From Hyphomicrobiales bacterium (GTDB lineage Bacteria > Pseudomonadota > Alphaproteobacteria > Rhizobiales > Xanthobacteraceae), in contig JADJPN010000003.1 of NCBI GenBank assembly GCA_016713235.1, forward strand, positions 372,001 through 436,000: a DNA stretch of 64,000 nt, given 5' to 3'. The notes under the pieces are model-generated. The model ran no database searches, was not told the DNA's origin, and saw only the letters and a list, made by a program, of their open reading frames with translations. Shown here one piece after another: positions 56,545 through 64,000 of the stretch (positions within the stretch are counted from its first letter, which is position 1; every line of letters starts with the position of its first letter). The position numbers and the translations under genes were made by a program.

Positions 56545-59394
56545 TTAGCGGCGCCACCAGCCTTTTTTCGTGGAAGTGCTGCTCGGGGCAGGCGCGTTGT
56601 CCTGATCCCCGTTCCCGGACGCGAGCGGCGGGCTTTCGGTCCGTTCATGGACCGAAGCCGATGGCTGGCTTTCCTCGAACCGCATTACCGGAGGCGCTTC
56701 GCGCACGGTCGAGCGGCGTTTGGTCGGCTCTTCCACGGGCGTGCTTACGGGCTGCGCGGTGTCGAACTGCTGCGGAGCCGTTACCGGATTTTCGGGCAAG
56801 GGCGGATGCGCTTCGGGTTCGGACAAGCGCGGCTCTGGCTGCGCGGTGGTGTCGATTTCGTCGGTGTCGCCGGAAGAGACGTAGTTTCCGTTCGTCTCGT
56901 TCTGCTCGCTTTGCGGCTGATCGCCGTTCGGAAAACGGTCGCGGCGGTTGCGGCGTCCGCCACGGCGGCCACGCCGGCGGCGCTTGCGGTCGCCATCCGC
57001 GTCACCTTCGCTACGCTGCGGCTGGCCTTCGCCGCGGGCGTGCTGTTCTTCGTGCGCGTCACTGCCTTCGGTAGCCGGCTGCGCGTCGCCCGCGAATTCT
57101 TCGCCCGGCTCCTGGCCTTCGGCCGCTTCCACGCGCGGCGCGGTATCGCGGTTGGGCTTTTCGTTGCGGTCGCGCCCGCGTCCGCCACGGCGGCCACGCC
57201 GTCTGCGGCGGCGACCGTGTTGATCGCCGGATTCGGAAGGCTGTTCATCGTCTTCCGCGCTTTCGGCAGCGGAAACTTCCGTGAACTCTTCTTCTTCCTC
57301 GACCTCGTCTTCGATGAGCGCGTCGGCTTCGTCCTGCTCGTCGAACACCATTTCCGAGCCGGGCCGGGCGAGCGTCGGGTTGGCGACGCCGCTCGCGGCA
57401 CCGCCTTTCTCGACGACGAAGTATTGCTGGCCGGAAAGCGTGGTCTCCGACTGCACGATAATCATGACGCCGAAGCGGCCTTCGAGATCGCGCAAATGCG
57501 CGCGCTTGTGGTTCAGAAGATAAAGCGCGGTGTCGGGCCGGGTGCGCACGATCAGGTCGTTCGCCGCCGACTTCATCAATTGCTCTTCGAGTGCACGCAG
57601 CAGATGCAGCGCAACCGAGGAAACCGAACGCATGTGGCCGGTGCCGCCGCAGGTCGGGCAGATTTCGGTCGAGCTCTCCAGCACGCCCTGGCGGATGCGC
57701 TGACGCGACATTTCCATGAGGCCGAAATGCGAGATGCGGCCGACCTGAATGCGCGCACGATCGTGCTTCAGGCAATCCTTCATTTTGCGCTCGACCGCGC
57801 GGTTGTTGCGGTTCTCCTCCATGTCGATGAAGTCGATCACGATGAGACCGGCAAGGTCGCGCAGGCGTAGCTGGCGCGCGATTTCTTCCGAGGCTTCGAG
57901 ATTGGTCTTGAGTGCCGTGTCCTCGATGTTGTGCTCGCGCGTAGCGCGGCCCGAGTTCACGTCGATCGAGACCAAGGCCTCGGTCGGGTTGATGACGATG
58001 TAGCCGCCGGACTTGAGTTGCACCACCGGCGAGAACATGGCGTCCAGCTGATGCTCGACGCCAAAGCGCGAGAACACCGGCAGCGTGTCGCGGTAGGGCT
58101 TCACGTTCTTGGCGTGGCTCGGCATCAGCATGCGCATGAACTCTTTGGAGTCCTTGAACGCGCCGTCGCCGGAGACGATCACTTCGTCGATGTCCTTATT
58201 ATAGAGGTCGCGGATCGCGCGCTTCACCAGCGAGCCTTCCTCGTAAACGAGGGCAGGCGCGGTGGAGTTCAGCGTCTGCTCGCGGACTTGCTCCCACTGG
58301 CGCAGGAGATATTCGAAGTCGCGCTTGATTTCGGTCTTGGTGCGCGCCGCACCCGCGGTGCGCAGGATCACGCCCATGCCTTCCGGCACTTCGAGATCGG
58401 AAACCAGATCCTTCAGGCGGCGGCGGTCGGCGCCGTCGGTGATCTTGCGGGAGATGCCGCCGCCGCGCGCAGTATTCGGCATCAACACCGAATAGCGGCC
58501 GGCCAGCGAGAGATAGGTGGTGAGCGCCGCGCCTTTGGTGCCGCGCTCTTCTTTCACGACCTGAACCAGAATGATCTGACGGCGCTTGATGACTTCCTGA
58601 ATTTTATAGGTGCGGTGGCGGCGCGGTGCGCGCTCCGGCAATTCTTCCAGGGCATCGCCCGAAACAACGGACTCTACGACTTCCGGTGCGGCCGCGTCAT
58701 CAGCGGGAGATTCTTCGACGTGCGAGACGCTGCGTTCTCCGGCTTCGTCGTCACTCTCGCTGCTCGCCAGGATTTCATCGGATGCCGGCTCACCGCCTTC
58801 GTCCGATTGGGCTTCCGGCTCCGGATAGGCCGCTGTGGCTATCGGCGTTTCTTCGCGGTGCTCCAGTTCTTCTTCGCGGTGCTCCGGCTCTTCTTCGCGG
58901 TGCTCCGGCTCTTCTTCGCGATGCTCCGGCGCTTCGCTCTCGTGCTGGTCGCCGGTCTCCTGCGGGTCGTTCGTGAGAACGTTCTCAGGATGATCGTCGT
59001 GATGTCCCGGCTGATCGGAAAACTCCGCGTCTTCGGAAAGGTTTTCCGAATTTGCCGCGGACTTCGCCTGGCTGCGGTGTTTGCGGCGCTGGTCGGATTC
59101 CTCGGCCGCGCGCTGGTCTTCCTCGATCAGGCGCTGCCGGTCCGCGACCGGGATTTGATAATAATCCGGGTGGATTTCGCCGAACGCGAGAAAGCCGTGC
59201 CGGTTGCCGCCGTAATCCACGAAGGCCGCCTGCAGCGAAGGCTCAACGCGCGTGACTTTCGCTAGATAGATATTCCCGCGAAGTGGACGGCGATTGGCGG
59301 ATTCGAAGTCGAATTCCTCGACACGATTGCCGCGAACGACCACGACCCGGGTTTCCTCCGGGTGGGTGGCGTCGATAAGCATTTTGTTGGCCAT
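56545..59394 (-). CDS. rne: Ribonuclease E/G
   Basis: 949 residues. Endoribonuclease of mRNA decay and rRNA maturation; the degradosome scaffold. The N-terminal S1/5'-sensor region (RVEPSLQAAFVDYGGNRHGFLAFGEIHPDYY) is split by a long acidic insertion (residues about 100-250). The DNase I-like catalytic core includes VSIDVNSGRATRE and VIDFIDMEE; the Zn-link is CPTCGGTG. A disordered C-terminal tail with RRRRGRRGGR-type Arg stretches binds RNA and partners. The acidic insertion contains four EHREEEP-type repeats. Divergent from the amidase gene. Confidence 0.96.
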   Translation of the reverse strand: MANKMLIDATHPEETRVVVVRGNRVEEFDFESANRRPLRGNIYLAKVTRVEPSLQAAFVDYGGNRHGFLAFGEIHPDYYQIPVADRQRLIEEDQRAAEESDQRRKHRSQAKSAANSENLSEDAEFSDQPGHHDDHPENVLTNDPQETGDQHESEAPEHREEEPEHREEEPEHREEELEHREETPIATAAYPEPEAQSDEGGEPASDEILASSESDDEAGERSVSHVEESPADDAAAPEVVESVVSGDALEELPERAPRRHRTYKIQEVIKRRQIILVQVVKEERGTKGAALTTYLSLAGRYSVLMPNTARGGGISRKITDGADRRRLKDLVSDLEVPEGMGVILRTAGAARTKTEIKRDFEYLLRQWEQVREQTLNSTAPALVYEEGSLVKRAIRDLYNKDIDEVIVSGDGAFKDSKEFMRMLMPSHAKNVKPYRDTLPVFSRFGVEHQLDAMFSPVVQLKSGGYIVINPTEALVSIDVNSGRATREHNIEDTALKTNLEASEEIARQLRLRDLAGLIVIDFIDMEENRNNRAVERKMKDCLKHDRARIQVGRISHFGLMEMSRQRIRQGVLESSTEICPTCGGTGHMRSVSSVALHLLRALEEQLMKSAANDLIVRTRPDTALYLLNHKRAHLRDLEGRFGVMIIVQSETTLSGQQYFVVEKGGAASGVANPTLARPGSEMVFDEQDEADALIEDEVEEEEEFTEVSAAESAEDDEQPSESGDQHGRRRRRRGRRGGRGRDRNEKPNRDTAPRVEAAEGQEPGEEFAGDAQPATEGSDAHEEQHARGEGQPQRSEGDADGDRKRRRRGRRGGRRNRRDRFPNGDQPQSEQNETNGNYVSSGDTDEIDTTAQPEPRLSEPEAHPPLPENPVTAPQQFDTAQPVSTPVEEPTKRRSTVREAPPVMRFEESQPSASVHERTESPPLASGNGDQDNAPAPSSTSTKKGWWRR
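58850..58929 (-). repeat. 21-bp tandem repeat in rne, about four copies, coding EHREEEP units
   Basis: On the plus strand the unit reads CTTCTTCGCGGTGCTCCGG plus two bases, nearly unchanged between copies. It encodes an acidic His/Glu/Arg stretch in the rne insertion. Confidence 0.85.
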
Positions 59395-59862
59395 GAGATT
59401 CCCATTGCGCGCGCAAAACTCGCGCGCGTCACGAATTGATTGGAACGCGAATTAATGTGACGCGATGCGGATACGCGGCTGCGCGGGCTCTTTCCGAGAT
59501 CCCGGTTGGATTGCAGTGCCAGCATCGGCGTCGCTTCCTGTTTCGGGCGAATGGCGTCGCGAACAAACGCGCGAGGCCTTCTCGCCATCACGGTTATTGG
59601 CGGTGTGGTATCGGGCGCCTCTGGGCGCGCTACGCGTCGCGGCATACTCTGTTGCCGGTCGCGGACCCGCGCCTTCCGTTCGCCCGGACGAATCCCGCCC
59701 GCGAACCGTGATGGTTTTATGTAGGCGCCTAGCAGCCCGCTTGGCAAGCACGGAGGCTAATCCTCTCGTTTTCTTGAATAATCCGGCTTGAAAAACCACG
59801 GTAAACGGCGGGTTAACCGGCGCACGCTATGGAAACCAGGCGGGACGGAAGGGCCGGCGGGA
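59395..59862. other. Divergent promoter region of rne and the amidase gene
   Basis: About 470 bases with no supported gene. Open frames here (for example 59465-59791 on plus) have no coding pattern. A long rne leader is plausible, because rne is often controlled through its own 5' UTR, but I see no conserved element. The base content is lower in GC near 59440-59460. Confidence 0.4.
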
Positions 59863-61065
59863 ATGCGTGTCGCTTCATTAGTAGTGGGACTGTTGTTGGG
59901 AGCTGCCGTTTTGGCGCCAGCCGGCGCGGGGGCGCAGACCGCCCAGCGGGTGACCGCGCTCGATGCGCGGCTCGCAGGGGATGCCAGCCGCACACGGCTC
60001 GTGATCGACCTCAACCGCAAGATCGAAGCCCGCGCCTATACCATCGCCGATCCGAACCGGGTCGTGATCGATCTGCCCGAAGTCAGCTTCGACCTGCCGG
60101 TCGGGGCAGGGAAACAATCGCGCGGTCTTATTTCCGCGTTCCGTTACGGCCAGTTCGCGCAAGGCAAGGCGCGTATCGTGATCGACCTGCGCGAGCCGGT
60201 GCGGATCGACAAGACGTTCGTGCTCGCTGCCGTCGACGATCAGCCCGCGCGGCTGGTCATCGATCTGGTGCGGACCGACAAAGCCTCTTTCCTGAAGAAC
60301 GCGCTGGTGCCGGAGCGGCCGCAGACCGCGGCACCCAAGGCATTGCCCAAGCAGCCGCTGGATGCGCGGCCCGTGATCGTGCTCGATCCGGGTCACGGCG
60401 GGCCGGATGTCGGCGCGCAGGCGAAAACCGGCGACGAAGAGAAGGAAGTCGTGCTCGAAGTCGCAAAGAAGTTGCGCGAGCAGTTGCTAAGAACCGGCCG
60501 CTATCGCGTGGTCATGACGCGCGATGACGATTACTTCGTGCCGTTGGACGAGCGCGTGGCGATCGCGCGGGCAAACGCGGCGGCGCTCTTTATATCCATC
60601 CATGCGGATTCGCTTTCCAAGGGGACCGGCGAGGCCTCGGGTGCCACGATCTATACGCTCTCGGAGCGCGCGTCCGACTCGGAGGCGCAATTGCTTGCGG
60701 ACAAGGAAAACGATTCCGATAAGCTCGCCGGCTATCTCTCGCAGCAGCCCGACGACATTGCGAACATCCTGTTCGATCTCGCGCAGCGCAACACCAAAAA
60801 CCATTCGGCGCTGTTCGCCCGCACGCTGGTCGGAAGCCTGAAAAACGCGGCGCGGCTGCATAAGTCGCCGCTGCGTTCGGCCGGCTTCGTGGTGCTGAAA
60901 TCGCCGGATGTGCCGTCGGTGCTGGTGGAATTGGGTTATCTGTCCAGCCCCGACGATCTCAAGCAAATGACTTCCGAAGCCTGGCGCGAAAAGGTAACGG
61001 TTGCCGTCGTCGAAGCGATCGACAAGTTTTTCGTTGGCCGCACCCCGGCCATGGCGGGACGCTAG
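59863..61065 (+). CDS. amiC: N-acetylmuramoyl-L-alanine amidase with AMIN domain (AmiC-like)
   Basis: 400 residues from ATG 59863 (MRVASLVVGLLLGAAVL, signal peptide); the frame is open to 59788 but that adds a Lys/Arg-rich stretch before the signal. The N-terminal AMIN domain (TRLVIDLNRKIEARAYTIADPNRVVIDLPEV) targets the septum. The C-terminal Amidase_3 domain has zinc ligands in LDPGHGGPDVGA (His), KEVVLEV (Glu) and SIHADS (His), plus the catalytic Glu in VLVELGYLSS. Splits septal peptidoglycan during cell separation. Confidence 0.92.
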   Translation: MRVASLVVGLLLGAAVLAPAGAGAQTAQRVTALDARLAGDASRTRLVIDLNRKIEARAYTIADPNRVVIDLPEVSFDLPVGAGKQSRGLISAFRYGQFAQGKARIVIDLREPVRIDKTFVLAAVDDQPARLVIDLVRTDKASFLKNALVPERPQTAAPKALPKQPLDARPVIVLDPGHGGPDVGAQAKTGDEEKEVVLEVAKKLREQLLRTGRYRVVMTRDDDYFVPLDERVAIARANAAALFISIHADSLSKGTGEASGATIYTLSERASDSEAQLLADKENDSDKLAGYLSQQPDDIANILFDLAQRNTKNHSALFARTLVGSLKNAARLHKSPLRSAGFVVLKSPDVPSVLVELGYLSSPDDLKQMTSEAWREKVTVAVVEAIDKFFVGRTPAMAGR

Positions 61066-61109
61066 ACGGCATCCGGCATATATTCGAAGGCCGAGGGGAC
61101 GAGGCAAGC

Positions 61110-62548
61110 GTGTCTACCGACTATTACAAACCTATTGCGAATGCGGTCGCGCGTTTGCGCCCCAATACGCTGGCGGCGCGCCGCTCGATTTACGATCAGG
61201 CGCGCCAGCTTCTGTTCGAGGACGCGCAGCAGAGCAATCCGCAGATGGCGGTAAGCGAGCTGATGCGCGAGCAGCGCGCGCTCGAAGAAGCGATCCAGAT
61301 GGTGGAAGCGGAGGCCGTGTTCAACGAGAACGCGGATACCGCAAGCGACGACGAGTATTTCCGCGCACCGCCGCGTGAAAGAGCGCCGCGACCCGTGCCA
61401 CGTTCGCGCGCGAACCCGCAGCCCCGCAGCCGCAACCTCCGCAATCGCAGCCCCCCGCGCAGCAGCGTCCGGCGGCACCGGTCGAGTATCCAGTCGCCCC
61501 CGCGCGCCGTCCTCCGGTCGAGCAACCGCAGCCGCAACCGCAGGACGAATACGAATATTATGGCGAGCCGCAATACGAGGCTGATCAACAATACCAGCCC
61601 GAAACCTACGAGCCGCAATACGACGAGCGCCCGAACCAGATCCGTGAGCAGGAGCGGCGCAGGCTGGAAGCCGAGGAGCGGCGCGCGCAGCGTCAGCAGC
61701 GCGGTGCGCCGAGACGCAAGCCGCAACGCAATTCGTCGAGCACGATCATTGTCGTTGCCGCGGCATTGTTTGCGTTGTTCTTAGCGGGCGCCGTCGGCGC
61801 CTATGTGATGATCTATGGCTGGCCGTCGTCGCGTGTCGCGCAACAACCGCAACCCCAACCGCAGAAACAGGAAACCCCGGTTACGCCACAAGCCGACGCC
61901 GCGAAGCTGCGCGATCTGATGGATCGCGCGTCGAAAGCGCTTGAAGGCGGCGATCCGGCGACTTCGATCCAGTTGCTGACCGAAGTGGTCGTGCTCGCCC
62001 CGAAAGAGGCGGGCGCCTACACGTTGCGCGGACATTCCTATTTGCAGACCGGAGACTCCGCGCGCGCAATCGAGGATTTCTCGGAAGCGATCAAGCTCGG
62101 CAGCCGCGACTTCTATGCCTTCGTCGGCCGCGCGGTTGCCTATCGCCGCGCGCGCGATTTTCCGCGTTCGATCGCGGATTATAATGAGGCCATCAAGATC
62201 AGACCCGATCACGCGGGCGCGTGGAACAACCGCTGCTTCGTACAGGCGATTGCCGGCAACCTCGACGCGGCGCTTGCTGACTGCAACGAGTCGCTGCGCA
62301 TGGTGGCGAACGAGCCCAATACGCCTGATAGCCGTGCACTCGTCTATCTGAAGAAGGGCAGTTGGGATCTTGCGATTGCCGATTACGATGCCGTGCTGAA
62401 GATCGCGCCAAGTACCGTGAGCGCCTTGTACGGGCGCGGGCTTGCGAAATTGAAGAAGGGCGACAAGCGCGGGCAGGCCGACATTGCGACCGCGACCGCC
62501 GCCGCGCCCACGATCGCGCAGGAATTCGAGCGCTACGGCATCAAGTAA
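61110..62548 (+). CDS. TPR-repeat membrane protein (frameshifted near 61410)
   Basis: The N-terminal 100 residues (MSTDYYKPIANAVARLRPNT, ARRSIYDQARQLLFEDA) are a predicted helical domain. A Pro/Gln-rich stretch follows, then a membrane helix (TIIVVAAALFALFLAGAVGAY), and a periplasmic domain with four or five TPR units (AYTLRGHSYLQTGDSARAIEDF, AFVGRAVAYRRARDFPRSIADY, ALYGRGLAKLKKGD). One missing base at about 61410 separates the N-terminal part from EPAAPQPQPPQ onward; corrected, 479 residues. The role is likely scaffolding. It follows the amidase gene by 44 nt, where many relatives have a penicillin-binding protein. Confidence 0.82.
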
Positions 62549-62840
62549 GGCGACCGCGTCCGGCGCTTGCAAGGGCGACCGGCTTTCCGGACTGCGCAGC
62601 AGCGCCTGCGCGGTAACCTTGAGCGCGCAATTGCGGACTGTGGCGAAGAGCTCCGCAAAAATGGGCGTGCCGCGCTATTTTTTTAACCTATGCAAAATGT
62701 GCAGGCGTTCTTTTCAACCCATGCGGAACGCGCGGCCATTGTGTGGAAAAGATCGTCATAAAGCTTTTGCATTCGAACGAGACTTCGCTAACCATTACGT
62801 GGATACCAGCGGCGGAAATGTAAGATGTGGGGTACCCGTC

Positions 62841-63062
62841 ATGATTCCAGTGGCGGCTTATCGGCGGCGTGCGGAACACTGCGAGCAGCGTTCAAAGGTG
62901 GCGAAGGACGACTATCACCGGAAGATTTATTCGCAGCTCGCGGAAATGTGGACGGAGATGGCTGAAAAGGCCGAGCACCGGGAGGCAACGCAGCGGCGCG
63001 AAATCGACGACGCGCTTGCGACCATCCAGCGTGCAACCCAGCAAAATATCAATAGAAGCTAG
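62841..63062 (+). CDS. Small helical protein, unknown function
   Basis: 73 residues from ATG 62841 (MIPVAAYRRRAEHCEQRS). One long amphipathic helix pattern (AEHCEQRSKVAKDDYHRKIY, SQLAEMWTEMAEKAEHRE) is typical of the abundant small proteins of Hyphomicrobiales that start YRRRAEECRxLA. No function is known. The preceding bases (62549-62840) look non-coding. Confidence 0.62.
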   Translation: MIPVAAYRRRAEHCEQRSKVAKDDYHRKIYSQLAEMWTEMAEKAEHREATQRREIDDALATIQRATQQNINRS

Positions 63063-63321
63063 GTTTTCCATGACGCCCGGCCCAGCCTGAGAAAGCGGCT
63101 GGCGCTTGCGGGTGTTCGGTATTGCCGGTTCGCACGCGGGCCGTCTTCCGTTTCATCCTCCGCTGCCGACCGCGACGCGCTCCCGCGCACAGGGGACTAT
63201 TCTGTCTCGCTCATGAGTGCCGGCCGCTTTTGTGGGCGTGTCGCCGGTTACGCTTGTTAAAATGTTCATGTTATGTTCTTTTTCGGGCAGGCTGTGAAAC
63301 TCGCCCAGGGAGCTTGGAGAC

Positions 63322-63705
63322 ATGAGCGCTTACGTGACAGTCGGAACAAACGACCCGGAAAAGTCGAACGCATTTTACGACGCTGTTTTGGCCACCATCG
63401 GTTGGAAGTCGCACGCCGATTTCCCGGGGGGGCGCGCTTACTCGGAGGGCGGTGACGGCAAGAGATTTGTTTTGTGGGTCGCAAAACCATTCAACAAGGA
63501 AGCCGCGACGGCCGGGAACGGCTCGATGGTTGGTTTCATCGCGAAGTCCCGCGAGGAAGTTGACGCCTTTTATGCCGTGGCCATGGCAAACGGCGGTTCG
63601 GACGAGGGCGCACCAGGTCTTCGCCCGCATTACGGTCCGCACTGGTACGCCGCTTACCTGCGCGATACCGCGGGCAACAAGCTCGCGATCGTTTTCAATA
63701 ATTGA
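63322..63705 (+). CDS. VOC superfamily (glyoxalase/bleomycin resistance-like) protein
   Basis: 127 residues covering one VOC module: YVTVGTNDPEKSNAFYDAVLATIG, then GSMVGFIAKSREEVDAFYAVAMANGG, and YGPHWYAAYLRDTAGNKLAIVFNN. These form homodimers around a metal site with ligands of His/Glu; the specific reaction is unknown. It is convergent with a crotonase, 5 nt apart. Confidence 0.9.
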   Translation: MSAYVTVGTNDPEKSNAFYDAVLATIGWKSHADFPGGRAYSEGGDGKRFVLWVAKPFNKEAATAGNGSMVGFIAKSREEVDAFYAVAMANGGSDEGAPGLRPHYGPHWYAAYLRDTAGNKLAIVFNN

Positions 63706-63710
63706 TCGCT

Positions 63711-64000
63711 TTAGAATTTTCCGTGACGCCCGGTGCCGCCCGAAAAGCGGCTCGCGCCCGCGATGGCTTCCTGCTGCACGGCGGGCAGGCCGCCCTGCAT
63801 TTCCTTTCGCGTCGCGTCGTCCCAGTCGAGCGACCACTGGTCGATCGCGGACAGGCGGTCCGCGCGCATGCAGACCTGCGGGAAGGCGGATAACTGTTCG
63901 GCGATTTCGAGGGCTGCACCTCCAGCGCCTTGCCCTCGACCACGCGGTTGGCTAACCCCATTGCGAGCGCTTCCTCGGCTTTCACCGGACGGCCGGTGAG
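63711..64000 (-). CDS. Crotonase/enoyl-CoA hydratase, C-terminal part (5' end outside window, frameshifted near 63919)
   Basis: Only the end of the gene is in the window. LTGRPVKAEEALAMGLANRVVEG is the C-terminal region of crotonase-fold proteins. After a one-base loss (CTGGAGGTGCAG, about 63916-63923) the frame continues ALEIAEQLSAFPQVCMRADRL and ends RHGKF at the TAA at 63711. Acyl-CoA metabolism is likely; the specific reaction cannot be told from this end. Confidence 0.8.
   Translation of the reverse strand, partial: HRPSGESRGSARNGVSQPRGRGQGAGGAALEIAEQLSAFPQVCMRADRLSAIDQWSLDWDDATRKEMQGGLPAVQQEAIAGASRFSGGTGRHGKF

Noticed and set aside
57931..59265. 444-codon plus-strand frame
   Set aside because: Antisense of rne; low-complexity His/Arg/Leu composition, no start signals.

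Overview
The window reads as chromosomal DNA of an alphaproteobacterium of the order Hyphomicrobiales (Rhizobiales), probably near Nitrobacteraceae/Xanthobacteraceae. It is GC-rich and carries markers typical of that group: an NDUFA12-type complex I subunit, a B12-dependent NrdJ, HdaA, a DUF2155 protein beside aat, aroQ-accB-accC, and a divergent rne/amidase pair. I saw no rRNA, tRNA, CRISPR array, insertion sequence or prophage.

Layout. 1-6.7 kb: permease (5' end outside the window), hdaA, ppk, ppx and convergent rnd, a polyphosphate and replication-control block. 6.8-12.8 kb: ThDP enzyme, rhlE helicase, infA, a secreted protein, and hppD divergent from an Lrp-type regulator. 12.9-19.9 kb: aspS, then surface-glycan genes (methyltransferase, UDP-sugar dehydrogenase, two GT4 and one GT2 glycosyltransferase). 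19.9-31.2 kb: EAL protein, ceramidase-like membrane protein, several unknown or secreted proteins, crotonase, amidase, nuclease, a repeat-rich gene-poor stretch, a DUF1134 protein and a ClpP-like/Sel1 fusion in AT-richer DNA. 31.3-37.7 kb: nrdJ, a repeat-rich membrane protein, NDUFA12 and OsmC. 37.7-40.8 kb: a probable divalent-metal locus (CDF exporter, His-rich outer-membrane protein behind nested palindromic operators, ZnuA-like binding protein). 41-53.3 kb: serine hydrolase, Tat-exported L,D-transpeptidase, methyltransferase, DUF2155, aat, accC, accB, aroQ, DsbA-like protein, M48 protease, aminotransferase. 53.3-64 kb: a type-I-secreted-looking RTX protein built of about 20-residue repeats, SH3 protein, rne, amidase, TPR membrane protein, VOC protein and a partial crotonase.

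The dominant oddity is the number of broken reading frames. At least 14 genes, including the normally essential aspS and accC, carry small indels (mostly 1 nt, in short homopolymers or CG runs) and one crotonase has an in-frame TGA. In every indel case I worked through, undoing it restores a full-length family member. I therefore read these as uncorrected assembly errors and annotate each gene across its break.

The best candidates for new biology are the His-rich outer-membrane protein/ZnuA/CDF locus with its operators, the ClpP-like/Sel1 fusion, and the RTX repeat protein.
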